Positions 1 to 13,221 are shown, counted from the first letter of the stretch. The stretch: 64,000 nucleotides of DNA from Deinococcus terrestris (GCF_009377345.1 NZ_WBSL01000003.1:1-64000); one strand, 5' to 3'. The notes: generated by a model from the letters alone, not told the origin. Made by a program: numbers and translations.

Positions 1-221
<221 letters not shown>

Positions 222-286
222 TTGCGCTCCGCTCCTCTTCCCATCCCTCTGGCCTCACCGCCAGACACAATCCACGCTGACCTCGC

Positions 287-320
287 CCCCCCGGCTCCCG
301 CCGGGGGGACGCGCCTTTTG
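287..320 (+). terminator. Probable terminator of the 16S transcript
   Basis: A perfect 9-bp stem (CCCCCCGGC at 287-295, GCCGGGGGG at 300-308, 4-nt loop) is followed by a short T run at 317-320. It lies 67 nt after the 16S end, where a linked operon would continue into the spacer, so it supports an unlinked 16S gene. Confidence 0.65.
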
Positions 321-349
321 GATCGCCGGGTCAAGGAACTTTGACCGGG

Positions 350-355
350 TACAAT
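350..355 (+). promoter_or_regulatory. Leaderless -10 box of the ACBP gene
   Basis: TACAAT lies exactly 6 nt before ATG 362, the spacing of leaderless Deinococcus promoters. There is no Shine-Dalgarno sequence. The box selects ATG 362 over the in-frame TTG at 341. Confidence 0.7.
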
Positions 356-361
356 CTCCCC

Positions 362-616
362 ATGACCACGCCGTTCGAACAGGCCCAGCAGGATGTCCAG
401 ACCCTCTCCAAAAAACCCGGCAACGATACGCTCCTCAAGCTGTATGCGCTGTACAAGCAGGGCTCGGTGGGCGACGTGACGGGCGACCGTCCCGGCGGGT
501 TCGACTTCGTGGGGGGAGCCAAGTACGACGCCTGGGCTGCACTCAAGGGGATGAACGCCGAGGAGGCACAGGCGGAGTACGCGGCACTTGTCGAAACGCT
601 TAAAGCTCGGGGCTGA
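362..616 (+). CDS. Acyl-CoA-binding protein (ACBP)
   Basis: The 84-residue product matches the ACBP family in length (usually 85-90) and motifs: LLKLYALYKQGSVGDV in the middle and KYDAWAALKGMNAEEA before the last helix, the four-helix fold that holds long-chain acyl-CoA esters. It is predicted to be cytosolic and to buffer or carry acyl-CoA. It stands alone, apparently transcribed as a leaderless mRNA from TACAAT at 350-355, between the rRNA terminator and irrE. Bacterial ACBPs are patchy but recur in Deinococcus. Family assignment is strong; the physiological role is inferred from the family. Confidence 0.9.
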   Translation: MTTPFEQAQQDVQTLSKKPGNDTLLKLYALYKQGSVGDVTGDRPGGFDFVGGAKYDAWAALKGMNAEEAQAEYAALVETLKARG

Positions 617-666
617 GGGTTCTCAACCGGTTGGGGTAGCCGCCTCTGGGCAGGCCACCCTTTGTC

Positions 667-695
667 TTGGTCTGGAAGCACCCACACGGTAAGCT
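667..695 (+). promoter_or_regulatory. irrE promoter (leaderless)
   Basis: TTGGTC at 667-672, a 17-nt spacer and TAAGCT at 690-695 form a sigma-70-type promoter. The -10 box ends 6 nt before GTG 702, so the irrE mRNA should start at or near its own start codon. No Deinococcus radiation/desiccation response motif is visible here. Confidence 0.6.
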
Positions 696-701
696 GCGGG
701 G

Positions 702-1562
702 GTGAACCCCGGTTCCTCCGCTTCCCAGACACCCGAACGCGGGGCCTCCAACGGGGGAGAGGCACTCGCCGCCGCCAAGACGCGGATGCGCGAGCTGGCG
801 GCGACCTACGCGAGCGGGCTGCCGGGGCTGGATACGCACAGCCTCCTCGCCGGGTTGGACGCCACCCTGCGGTTCCTGCCGATGGGGGACCGTGACGGCG
901 CCTATGACCCCGAGCACCGCGTCGTGCTGATCAACAGCCGGGTGCGGCCCGAACGCCAGCGCTTCACCCTGGCCCATGAGATCAGCCACGCCCTGCTGCT
1001 GGGCGACGATGACCTGCTCAGCGACCTCCACGACGCCTACGAGGGCGAGCGGCTGGAGCAGGTCATCGAGACGCTGTGCAACGTGGGCGCCGCCGCGCTG
1101 CTGATGCCAGACGCCCTGATCGACGAGGTGATGGCGCGGCATGGCCCCAGCGGGCAGGCCCTCGCGGAGCTGGCCCGCCGCGCCGACGTGAGTGCGAGCA
1201 GTGCCCTGTATGCCCTGGCCGAGAGAACCACCGCCCCTGTTCTTTACGCCGTCTGTGCCGTGAGCCGCCTCGACACGGAGGACGAGGAGGCATCGCCCGG
1301 CAAGGGCCTGACCGTGCGGGCGAGCAGCGGCGCTCCCGGCGTCAAATACAGTCTGCGCCCCGGCACACCCATCCCCGACGACCACCCGGTCGCGGTGGCG
1401 CTGGCGACCCGGCTCCCGCTCGCGCAGGAGAGCTACGTGCCCTTCCGCTCGGGGCGGCGAATGCCCGCCTACGTGGACGCCTTTCCGGAGCGGCAGCGCG
1501 TGCTGGTGAGTTTCGCGCTGGGGCAGCGGAGCGAGCGGGCGGGAGAGGAGGCGGGTGAGTAG
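702..1562 (+). CDS. irrE: IrrE/PprI zinc metallopeptidase, radiation-response switch
   Basis: This is the COG2856-type protease that cleaves the repressor DdrO after DNA damage and so switches on the radiation/desiccation regulon. The 286-residue product carries HEISH at 92-96 (zinc histidines H92 and H96, catalytic E93) and the third ligand E123 in IETLCN. Spacing matches the published D. deserti residues H82/E83/H86/E113 with an offset of 10. A helix-turn-helix-like middle and a GAF-like C-terminal part (about 170-280) follow, as in the known structure. GTG 702 is chosen from the leaderless promoter. The gene overlaps folP by 8 bp, the same irrE-folP-folB-folK order as in D. radiodurans. 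A homologue of its substrate DdrO is not in the window. Confidence 0.95.
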   Translation: MNPGSSASQTPERGASNGGEALAAAKTRMRELAATYASGLPGLDTHSLLAGLDATLRFLPMGDRDGAYDPEHRVVLINSRVRPERQRFTLAHEISHALLLGDDDLLSDLHDAYEGERLEQVIETLCNVGAAALLMPDALIDEVMARHGPSGQALAELARRADVSASSALYALAERTTAPVLYAVCAVSRLDTEDEEASPGKGLTVRASSGAPGVKYSLRPGTPIPDDHPVAVALATRLPLAQESYVPFRSGRRMPAYVDAFPERQRVLVSFALGQRSERAGEEAGE

Positions 1563-2466
1563 CTCCTGGCCAGAGCGTCAGCACCGCCTGACCTTTGGCT
1601 TCCCGGTGCCGGGTGGCGTCCGCACCCCGGAGGGCTGGGAAGTCACCTGGACGGGCTGCGCGGTAATGGGCATCCTCAACGTGACGCCCGACAGCTTCAG
1701 CGACGGGGGCCGTCACGCCGGGCTGGAGGCGGCCCTGGCCCACGCCCGCGCGATGCGGGACGCGGGGGCCTTCATGATCGACGTGGGGGGCGAGAGCACC
1801 CGGCCCGGCGCCGATCCGGTGCCCGCCGACGTGGAAATCGACCGGGTGCGCCCGGTGCTGCGGGCGCTGGCGGGCGAGAGCGTACTGCTCAGCGTGGATA
1901 CCCTCAAGCCCGAGGTGGCGCGGGCGGCACTGGAGGCGGGAGCACACCTCGTCAACGACGTGTCAGGCTTGCGCGATCCCGCTATGGTGGCTGCATGCGC
2001 GGAGGCCGGGGCCGCCGCCTGCGTGATGCACATGCAGGGCGAGCCGCGCACCATGCAACACGCCCCGCACTACGGCGACGTGATGGCCGAGGTTCACGGG
2101 TATCTGCGGTCCCAGGCACAGCGGGTACAGGCGGCGGGGGTGCCCTCCGTGCTGCTTGACCCCGGCCTCGGCTTCGGGAAGACCGTGGAGCACAACCTCG
2201 CGCTGCTGCGGGCGCTGCCGGACCTGACGGACGGGCAGTGGCCGGTGCTGGTGGGCGCCAGCCGCAAGGGGCTGATTGGCCGCCTCGCGGACGTGCCCGT
2301 GGCCTCGGAGCGCGACCCCGGCAGCCTCGCCCTGCACCTGCACGCGGCGCGGCAGGGGGCGGCGATGGTGCGGGTGCACGCGGTGGCCGCGCATGTTCAG
2401 GCGCTGCGGGTGCAAGCGGCGCTGAATGGGACCAACGGAGCAGGCCCGCTACAATCGCCCGCATGA
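1555..2466 (+). CDS. folP: Dihydropteroate synthase
   Basis: FolP joins p-aminobenzoate to 6-hydroxymethyl-dihydropterin diphosphate to give dihydropteroate; it is the sulfonamide target. The 303-residue TIM-barrel protein shows MGILNVTPDSFSDGG at 38-52, DVGGESTRPG at 76-85, the SVDTLKPEVA and NDVSGL segments, DPGLGFGK and the VGASRKGLIG phosphate-binding loop. The GTG start at 1555 lies inside the end of irrE (8-bp overlap), which implies translational coupling. Its last bases overlap folB (ATGA). The N-terminal extension of about 30 residues before the first motif is longer than in E. coli. Confidence 0.96.
   Translation: MSSSWPERQHRLTFGFPVPGGVRTPEGWEVTWTGCAVMGILNVTPDSFSDGGRHAGLEAALAHARAMRDAGAFMIDVGGESTRPGADPVPADVEIDRVRPVLRALAGESVLLSVDTLKPEVARAALEAGAHLVNDVSGLRDPAMVAACAEAGAAACVMHMQGEPRTMQHAPHYGDVMAEVHGYLRSQAQRVQAAGVPSVLLDPGLGFGKTVEHNLALLRALPDLTDGQWPVLVGASRKGLIGRLADVPVASERDPGSLALHLHAARQGAAMVRVHAVAAHVQALRVQAALNGTNGAGPLQSPA
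2450..2455 (+). promoter_or_regulatory. Possible internal leaderless promoter before folB
   Basis: TACAAT lies inside the 3' end of folP, 7 nt before ATG 2463. It has the same form as the leaderless boxes elsewhere in the window and could give folB-folK expression independent of irrE. There is no convincing -35 box. Confidence 0.4.
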
Positions 2467-2822
2467 GCCGCGTGGTGCTGGAGGGACTGGAGTTTCATGC
2501 CCGGCACGGCGTCTTTGAGTCGGAGGCGGCGCTGGGTGCCCGCTTTGTGGTGGACGCCGAGCTGCACTGGGCCTTCGCGGGGATTGCCGACGACCTCGCG
2601 GCGGCCGTCAATTACGCTGCCGTCTACGCCTCCATCCGCGAGGAGGTGACGGGTGAGCGCCACCTCTTGATCGAGGTGCTCGCCGACCGCATCGCCCGGC
2701 GGCTGCTGCGCGAGCATGGGCGGCTGGAGGCGGTCACCGTGCGGGTGCATAAGCCTTTCGCGCCCCTTCCCGGCGTCTTCCGCGACGTGTACGCCGAGCT
2801 GACCCTGCGGGCCGGCGAATGA
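2463..2822 (+). CDS. folB: Dihydroneopterin aldolase
   Basis: FolB converts 7,8-dihydroneopterin to 6-hydroxymethyl-dihydropterin and glycolaldehyde, the step before FolK. The 119-residue protein has the family length and landmarks: LEGLEFHARHGVFE with the substrate-side glutamate, a NYAAVYASI segment, HLLIEVLADRIAR, and VRVHKPFAPLPG near the C-terminus. The start codon overlaps the folP stop (ATGA), and the stop overlaps the folK start (ATGA), so the three genes are tightly coupled. Confidence 0.94.
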   Translation: MSRVVLEGLEFHARHGVFESEAALGARFVVDAELHWAFAGIADDLAAAVNYAAVYASIREEVTGERHLLIEVLADRIARRLLREHGRLEAVTVRVHKPFAPLPGVFRDVYAELTLRAGE

Positions 2823-3307
2823 GGGCGGCGTATGTGGCGCTCGGCGCGAACCTGGGGGACCCTCTGGCCGCTCTGCGTTGGGCCAGGGACGAGCTGGCGC
2901 GCCTGGGCACTGTGACTGGTGTGAGCGCCCTGTACCGCACGGCCCCGGTCGGGGGGCCGACAGGGCAGCCCGACTATCTCAATGCCGTGCTGCGCCTGGA
3001 GACGGCCCTGCGGCCACCTGACCTCCTTGCCGCGCTGCACCGGCTGGAGGCGGAGGCGGGACGCGAACGCCGCGAACGCTGGGAGGCCCGCACCCTCGAC
3101 CTCGACCTTCTGCTGTGCGGGGAGGAGGTATGGGAGACGCCAGACCTGACCCTCCCGCATCCTCGCGCCTGGGACCGGGCCTTCGTGCTCGCGCCGCTGG
3201 CGGACCTCGCGCCGAGGCTGGCGCATCCGGTGACCGGGGAGCGGGTGGAGGCGGCCCTGGGACGGGTGGGCCGGGCAGGCGTCACGCGGGTGGCGGCCGA
3301 CTGGTAG
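2819..3307 (+). CDS. folK: 6-hydroxymethyl-dihydropterin pyrophosphokinase
   Basis: HPPK transfers pyrophosphate from ATP to 6-hydroxymethyl-dihydropterin. The 162-residue product is of normal length and shows the N-terminal YVALGANLGDP, the FxRTxPVGGPTGQPDYLNAV region, and RWEARTLDLDLLL at 87-99 with the magnesium-binding aspartates D94 and D96. The usual RWGPRTLDLD reads RWEARTLDLD here. LPHPRAWDRAFVLAPL completes the signature. It is the last gene of the irrE-fol operon and starts within the folB stop codon. Confidence 0.95.
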   Translation: MRAAYVALGANLGDPLAALRWARDELARLGTVTGVSALYRTAPVGGPTGQPDYLNAVLRLETALRPPDLLAALHRLEAEAGRERRERWEARTLDLDLLLCGEEVWETPDLTLPHPRAWDRAFVLAPLADLAPRLAHPVTGERVEAALGRVGRAGVTRVAADW

Positions 3308-3356
3308 GCGAACAGACGGCCCGGTCCCCCCTGGGCACGCTATGCTGCGTCCCGAC

Positions 3357-3824
3357 ATGAGCGAGCTGACCTCCTCCAAGCGCAACGGGAACCTGGGCCG
3401 CACCCTGCTGTGGGTGGCGATCGTGCTCAGCGTGCTGCTGCTGGGCTTCGTGACCGCCCTGACCATTCGTGCCAACCCCTACGTCAGCGACCGCGAGGCG
3501 AACGGGGTCAGCAAGTACAAGTTCCTCGAAGCCTGCAAGGAACAGCTCGCCGAAGACGAACAGCTCGCCTCCCTCCAGGGCCTGCTGCAGCAGAGCGGCC
3601 AGCTTCAGGCCGGGCAGCGCCTGACCGCCGAGATCGCCCCCGAACCCGCCGACCTCGTGGCCAGCGTTCAGCCTGCCCAGGGCGGCGGCTGGACCCTGAA
3701 TGTCCCCGCCAACATTCAGGTGAACGGTGGGGGCGCCCCACTGGGCCAGTTGCCCTTCCAGTGCGCCCACGACAAGGCCCAGAACCGCACGACCGCCCAG
3801 CTTCAGCTTCCGGGCGGGGTGTAG
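3357..3824 (+). CDS. Single-pass membrane protein of unknown function
   Basis: The 155-residue product has a short polar N-terminus (residues 1-15), one hydrophobic segment at about 16-38 and a soluble domain outside the membrane with two cysteines (CKEQ and QCAH) that could form a disulfide. No enzyme motif is recognised. TATGCT at 3341-3346 is the likely -10 box, 10 nt before ATG 3357, slightly longer than the leaderless spacing. It follows folK after 49 bp with its own promoter and ends before a clear terminator. It looks like a lineage-specific envelope protein. Confidence 0.7.
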   Translation: MSELTSSKRNGNLGRTLLWVAIVLSVLLLGFVTALTIRANPYVSDREANGVSKYKFLEACKEQLAEDEQLASLQGLLQQSGQLQAGQRLTAEIAPEPADLVASVQPAQGGGWTLNVPANIQVNGGGAPLGQLPFQCAHDKAQNRTTAQLQLPGGV

Positions 3825-3855
3825 GAAGTCGCCAGCGGCCAGTCATCAACAAGGG

Positions 3856-3885
3856 GCCCCGGCCAGTGCTGGGGCTTTCTTTGTT
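3856..3885 (+). terminator. Terminator after the 3357-3824 gene
   Basis: GCCCCGGC (3856-3863), loop CAGT and GCTGGGGC (3868-3875) form an 8-bp stem with one G-T pair, followed by TTTCTTTGTT. A degenerate copy of the dispersed CCAG-type repeat lies just upstream at 3828-3846. Confidence 0.75.
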
Positions 3886-3905
3886 CTCTGGCGACTGACG
3901 AGCTT

Positions 3906-4220
3906 TTAGAGCACTGTCTCCAGCCCGCTCAGACACTCCTCGGCAATCGCCCGCGCCAGGGGGTCACGGGTGGAGCGGGCGTAGCTCACGCCGAGGTGCA
4001 AGTGCTCCGGCCCCGCCTCGTCGCCCAGCAGGGCCAGCGTCTGATAGTAGGCGAGGTGGGTGTGGGCCAAGAGCACGTCGCGGGTGCGCTCGGGGGGCAG
4101 GGTCCGCAGCAGCCGCAGCGCTTCCTCGTAGGCCCCCACGGCCTGCTCCTGATCGCCCTCAACCGCCCATTCGCGCCCCAGTTGCAGGTGGCGGGCAGCA
4201 GTCAGGTAGGCGGGGCGCAT
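3906..4220 (-). CDS. Small TPR-like protein
   Basis: The 104-residue product is made of paired amphipathic helices with tetratricopeptide-like spacing (HLQLGREWAVEGDQEQAVGAYEEALRL, then AHTHLAYYQTLALLGD), which suggests a three-repeat TPR scaffold for protein binding. No catalytic motif is visible. The start is fixed by TAGAAT (complement of 4228-4233), 7 nt before ATG 4220, a leaderless arrangement. It is divergent from the membrane-protein gene at 4257, whose -10 box lies only 11 bp away. The partner protein is unknown. Confidence 0.65.
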   Translation of the reverse strand: MRPAYLTAARHLQLGREWAVEGDQEQAVGAYEEALRLLRTLPPERTRDVLLAHTHLAYYQTLALLGDEAGPEHLHLGVSYARSTRDPLARAIAEECLSGLETVL

Positions 4221-4256
4221 GGAAGGAATTCTAACGCCAGCGGCTATGCTGCGCCC

Positions 4257-4514
4257 ATGTTGGAGGGGGCGGGTCTGGGCTGGCTGGGCGCGGCGCTGCT
4301 GATCCTGGCCGGCTACGGCTGGGGCACTCGCGTGTCGGCGGGGCGCTCGCCCCTGCCGCTGGGCTGGATGCTGGCGCTGACCCTGGGGGCAAGTGTGTTG
4401 GGGCTGGCGCTGACCATTGAGGCTTTTCTGAGCCACCAGGACGGCCCGCTGGTGACCGGCGCGGTGGGCGCCCTCGCGGCGGCGGCGCTGGCGGTGTTCA
4501 CGGCGCGGGAATGA
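4257..4514 (+). CDS. Small integral membrane protein
   Basis: The 85-residue protein is almost wholly hydrophobic, with three predicted membrane helices (about 5-22, 33-53 and 62-81) joined by short loops. No family was recognised. TATGCT at 4245-4250 lies 6 nt before ATG 4257, so the mRNA is probably leaderless. A second such gene, for a secreted protein, starts 28 bp after its stop with its own -10 box. Confidence 0.6.
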   Translation: MLEGAGLGWLGAALLILAGYGWGTRVSAGRSPLPLGWMLALTLGASVLGLALTIEAFLSHQDGPLVTGAVGALAAAALAVFTARE

Positions 4515-4542
4515 TAGGGAATGGGCTCCCTTATGCTGGCGT

Positions 4543-4935
4543 ATGGTCCAGCCCATTTCAGGCCGGTTGACTTTATTGGTGGCCGCCATGCTCCTTTCTT
4601 CGGCCCTGGCCTGTCCGGTCAAGCCCGGCACCGTCGCGAACAGCCTGTTCAAGGACACGCGGCGGCTCACGCCGATCTGCGGCCCGCTGTACCTGACCTT
4701 CAAACAGGCCATGTCCGGAGTGAAATGGACCGAGATGTACGCCCTGGACGCCAAGACGGGCGCCGCGCAGACCGCCTACGTGCTCGCCGGTCTTCAGAAG
4801 GGCGGGTACAGGAAGGTCAAGGAGGCGAGGACGCCCCGCAGCCAGACCTATCTCTTCCAGCGCGGCAAGAACACCATCACGGCGGTGGTCGGCCACTCGG
4901 GACCCGTGCAGTATCTCGGGTTGGCGGGGCAGTGA
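4543..4935 (+). CDS. Small secreted protein of unknown function
   Basis: The 130-residue product begins with a signal peptide (MVQPISGRLTLLVAAMLLSS then ALAC). The Cys after ALA could be a lipobox cysteine, although the context is not ideal. The mature part, about 105 residues, has a second Cys and a C-terminal segment resembling short periplasmic proteins, with no known motif. TATGCT at 4532-4537 lies 5 nt before ATG 4543. It converges on pnp across a strong bidirectional terminator. Confidence 0.6.
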   Translation: MVQPISGRLTLLVAAMLLSSALACPVKPGTVANSLFKDTRRLTPICGPLYLTFKQAMSGVKWTEMYALDAKTGAAQTAYVLAGLQKGGYRKVKEARTPRSQTYLFQRGKNTITAVVGHSGPVQYLGLAGQ

Positions 4936-4957
4936 CAGCAGAGTTCGACGACAGGAC

Positions 4958-4990
4958 GAGGCCGCTTCTCCCCGTTGGAGAAGCGGCCTC
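4958..4990. terminator. Bidirectional terminator between the secreted protein gene and pnp
   Basis: A perfect 14-bp stem, GAGGCCGCTTCTCC (4958-4971) with GGAGAAGCGGCCTC (4977-4990) and a 5-nt loop, lies exactly between the two convergent stop codons and could end transcription from both sides. Confidence 0.85.
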
Positions 4991-5002
4991 TCTGGCCTGC
5001 CT

Positions 5003-7174
<2,172 letters not shown>

Positions 7175-7254
7175 GAGGGTGAGTCTATCCCGCCCCGCCG
7201 CACCCCGACGGGATGGTGGGTTGCGGTCGGCTCCAGACGTGTCAGGGTGGGGCC

Positions 7255-8253
7255 ATGTCCATTCCCGCCGCTCCCTTTCCCGCCGCCTACTCCACTCTCT
7301 CGGCGCAGGCCCTGGCCGCCTGGGTGGAGGCGCGGTACTCCTGCACCGGCCCCGTCACCTGCACCCTGCTGCGGCGCGGCCTGAACGACACCTACCGGGT
7401 GACTGGACTGGCGGGCCGGGACCGCGCGGCACTGCGCGTCTACCGCTCGGGCTGGCGCTCGCCGGGAGAGGTGGAGTGGGAACTCGGCTTCCTGAGGCAT
7501 CTGGCGGGGGCGGGATGTGCCGTCTCAGGGCCACTCCCGCAACCCGGCGGCGCGTGCTGGGAGGTGCTGGAGGCCGCCGAGGGGCCACGGGTCGCCGCCC
7601 TGTTCGGGTGGGTGGAGGGACGCTGGCTGGAGGCGGTGCCGGAGGACGCGGCGGCATACGGGAAGGCGGCGGCCCGTCTCCACACGGCCGCCGACCCCTT
7701 CCGCGCGGAGGGGCGCTTCGCCCTGGACCTGGACCATCTGCTGACCCAACCACTGGCGGTCATTCGCCCTCTGCTGGCAGAGTCCCCGGAGGTCTGGCAG
7801 GAACTGGAGGCCGCCGCCCACCGCACGCACGCGGCCCTGACCGCCCTGGCCCCGAGGCTGGAGTGGGGTCCCTGTCACGGCGACCTGCACGAGGGTAATG
7901 CCCGGCTGGAGGCGGACGGCACGGTGCGCCTCTTCGATTTCGACTGCGGCGGCCCCGGCTGGCGGGCTTACGATCTGGCGGTCTACGGGTGGAGCCTGTT
8001 TTCCAACAGCGGTCAGACCCCCGAGGCGGCGGAGGAAGCCTGGCGGGCCTTTCTCGCGGCCTATCAGAGCCTGCGCCCGCTGGGGGCGGCGGACCTCCAG
8101 GCCCTGCCCCTCTTCGTGACGGCGCGGGCCATCTGGTTCATGGGCCTGAACGCTGGCCGCGCCCACGAGTACGGCACCGAGGTCCCGGACCTGGGGTTTT
8201 TCCAGTACGGCCTGAAGTTCATCCGTGATTGGGAGGCGTGGCCAGAAGCCTGA
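7255..8253 (+). CDS. APH/homoserine-kinase-type phosphotransferase (SrkA-like)
   Basis: The 332-residue protein has the protein-kinase-like fold of the APH family: an N-terminal nucleotide lobe with [13 protein letters not shown], then the catalytic loop HGDLHEGN at 208-215 and the metal-binding LFDFDCGG (D228, D230). Length and the [14 protein letters not shown] segment favour the homoserine kinase type II or stress-response kinase (SrkA/YihE) subgroup over an aminoglycoside resistance enzyme. It is divergent from pnp and followed after 25 bp by a gene with its own promoter. Substrate unknown. Confidence 0.75.
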   Translation: MSIPAAPFPAAYSTLSAQALAAWVEARYSCTGPVTCTLLRRGLNDTYRVTGLAGRDRAALRVYRSGWRSPGEVEWELGFLRHLAGAGCAVSGPLPQPGGACWEVLEAAEGPRVAALFGWVEGRWLEAVPEDAAAYGKAAARLHTAADPFRAEGRFALDLDHLLTQPLAVIRPLLAESPEVWQELEAAAHRTHAALTALAPRLEWGPCHGDLHEGNARLEADGTVRLFDFDCGGPGWRAYDLAVYGWSLFSNSGQTPEAAEEAWRAFLAAYQSLRPLGAADLQALPLFVTARAIWFMGLNAGRAHEYGTEVPDLGFFQYGLKFIRDWEAWPEA

Positions 8254-8278
8254 CCCGCGCTGGGCGTACACTCGCCCC

Positions 8279-10312
<2,034 letters not shown>

Positions 10313-10319
10313 GGAACTA

Positions 10320-10363
10320 TTGACTGGTCTACTGCGTAGCAATTTTTATGCAGCATAAAAATT
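10320..10363. promoter_or_regulatory. TTGACT box and 10-bp palindrome over the start of the AT-rich gene
   Basis: TTGACT at 10320-10325 resembles a -35 box, but no good -10 follows. A perfect inverted repeat, AATTTTTATG (10341-10350) and CATAAAAATT (10354-10363) with a 3-nt gap, includes the putative start codon. It may be an operator or a translation-blocking hairpin. Function inferred only. Confidence 0.4.
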
Positions 10364-11004
10364 TTAGTAAGCACATATGGCTTACTCGTTATCTTATTGT
10401 CGGGGCTCTGTTGGTAATTGCTGTCTGGGCGCTCCTCGGTGGCTCTGACCTTGGTGAGCGTGCGGGATTTGCACAAGCTGTCTTGGCAGGAGTTTTGTTG
10501 TGGGCTACTTGGAATGCTATTGATAGAAGTGATTCTCAAATTGAAAAAGCTCAAAAACAAATCGACATAGCCCAATAGATGCTGGTTATTGAATCTAAGC
10601 CTAATCTGGTGATAGATCATAGTGAAAAAGACTACAAGATTAAACTAACAAATTTGGGAAAGTACCCTATCCTTATAAAGAGGACAAATTTATACCCTCT
10701 CATTTCACTAGAAGATGAACTGAGGTCAGAGATGATTTTTCCTTTAAAAAGTATCGAGATAGACGTTCCAATATCAGAGCATTATCCAGGGCTTGCAGAA
10801 GGCGACATCCCCGAAAGTTACAATCTAGAGATTGCAATGTACTACTCTAATCCAAACGGAAAGATTTGGCGTCAGCGCTTCATCCTGTGGCGCGAGAGCT
10901 GGCTGTATGGTGAGCACGAGGTCACAGATTGGCACATGAAGCTAGGTGATCTAATTGAGGAAGAGGACCGACTGTTTTTTTCCTTTGACAAATTAGGAAG
11001 TTAG
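10348..11004 (+). pseudogene. AT-rich membrane-anchored protein gene split by an in-frame TAG
   Basis: Two reading frames, 10348-10578 (76 residues) and 10579-11004 (141 residues), lie in the same frame and are separated only by TAG at 10576-10578. The first ends in a polar helix (SQIEKAQKQIDIAQ) after two membrane segments (about 12-31 and 42-58). The second continues at once with a soluble beta-rich domain (KPNLVIDHSEKDYKIKLTNL). Joined they look like one 218-residue membrane-anchored protein; a C-to-T change of CAG to TAG would explain the break. The region is strikingly AT-rich with rare codons for this genome, a sign of recent transfer. Suppression or reinitiation at the adjacent ATG 10579 cannot be excluded. 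Family not recognised. Confidence 0.7.
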
Positions 11005-11018
11005 GACGGCGGGTGCGC

Positions 11019-11375
<357 letters not shown>

Positions 11376-11385
11376 GGGGGGATTG

Positions 11386-11418
11386 TAGTCGCCAGTTGCC
11401 AGCTTCCAGCCGCCAGCA
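11386..11418. repeat. Dispersed GCCAG-type intergenic repeat
   Basis: Tandem degenerate units related to AGTCGCCAGTTGCCAGC lie between the ArsC-like gene and ruvB. Similar stretches occur at 3828-3846, 13267-13298, 13353-13387, 20643-20718, 22684-22704, 44074-44098, 49359-49384 and 61464-61486, always between genes or at a gene end. Confidence 0.6.
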
Positions 11419-11441
11419 AAAGACCCCGACCTGGGCCGGGG
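11418..11441 (-). terminator. Terminator after ruvB
   Basis: On the minus strand CCCCGGCC, a short loop and GGTCGGGG (one G-T pair) are followed by TCTTTTG. It lies 25 nt beyond the ruvB stop. Confidence 0.65.
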
Positions 11442-11465
11442 CAAATGCCGTTTGGTTCTGGCAAC

Positions 11466-12464
<999 letters not shown>

Positions 12465-12471
12465 GCTGCCC

Positions 12472-12477
12472 ATATTA
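12472..12477 (-). promoter_or_regulatory. Leaderless -10 box of ruvB
   Basis: TAATAT (complement strand) lies 7 nt before ATG 12464 and overlaps the alternative ATG 12473, which makes the shorter product the likely one. Confidence 0.6.
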
Positions 12478-12516
12478 CGCTATTTGCGAAATAGGGTGGG
12501 CCGGGTTGAGTGGAGG

Positions 12517-13221
12517 TCACGACCCGCCGTAGGTCCGGATCAATCCCGGCAGGTCGGCGGCCAGGGTGCCGTCCAGCACCTCACCGTTGGCATACACGCG
12601 CACGAAGCGGCCCTGGGGGTCCACCACGCTGACCTGATCGCCGTGGATGCGGGCGGCCTCGGCGGCGGTCGCCCCGGCCTGCTGAGCGTTGGCGGCGCCG
12701 TCCCCCCCACTCTGGGCTTCCCCATCCGCGTGGGCCAAGTGGGCGCTGTGGTCCTCGGCGGGCTGGGGCTGCGGCTTCACGTTCGCCACGAACATGACGC
12801 GGGCGGCCTCGTCGATGGCCCTCGCCTCGCCCGTCAGGCCAGTGAAAGCCGGGTTGAAGCGGCCCAGATAGTCGCGCACCACCTCGGGCCGGTCGTGCTC
12901 CGGGTCTACCGTGATGAACTGCACCTGCACCCGCTCGCGCTGAGCTTCCGGCAGGTCGGCGTACACCCGCGCGAGACTCGCCAAGGTCGCCGGGCACACG
13001 TCCGGGCAGCGCACGAAGCCGTAGAAGACCAGCCGCATCTTGCCGCCCGAGTCGTTCAGGGGGGTCTCCTCGCCCCGGTCGTTCAGGAGGGACAGGGCGG
13101 GCAAGGTTACCGGGGTGTCGAGCGCCGTCCCCCCGGACGCGCTGGGAGAGACACCCCGGTACAGCAGCAGCCCCCCCAGGACCGCCGCGACCGCCAACAG
13201 CACCGCCGTGAGCCACTTCAT
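12517..13221 (-). CDS. SCO1/SenC-family copper chaperone for cytochrome oxidase
   Basis: SCO proteins deliver copper to, or reduce, the CuA site of cytochrome c oxidase subunit II. The 234-residue protein has an N-terminal membrane anchor (about 3-21) and a thioredoxin-like domain with the copper motif CPDVC (C72, C76) in FYGFVRCPDVCPATL. The conserved late histidine is in IHGDQVSVVDPQGRF. Between them sits an unusual insertion of about 35 residues (from about 157) with several histidines followed by an Ala/Gly/Gln-rich stretch, which could add metal-binding capacity. TAGCCT (complement of 13229-13234) is 7 nt before ATG 13221. It lies directly downstream of ctaD and was probably recruited for that CuA centre. 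Confidence 0.9.
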   Translation of the reverse strand: MKWLTAVLLAVAAVLGGLLLYRGVSPSASGGTALDTPVTLPALSLLNDRGEETPLNDSGGKMRLVFYGFVRCPDVCPATLASLARVYADLPEAQRERVQVQFITVDPEHDRPEVVRDYLGRFNPAFTGLTGEARAIDEAARVMFVANVKPQPQPAEDHSAHLAHADGEAQSGGDGAANAQQAGATAAEAARIHGDQVSVVDPQGRFVRVYANGEVLDGTLAADLPGLIRTYGGS

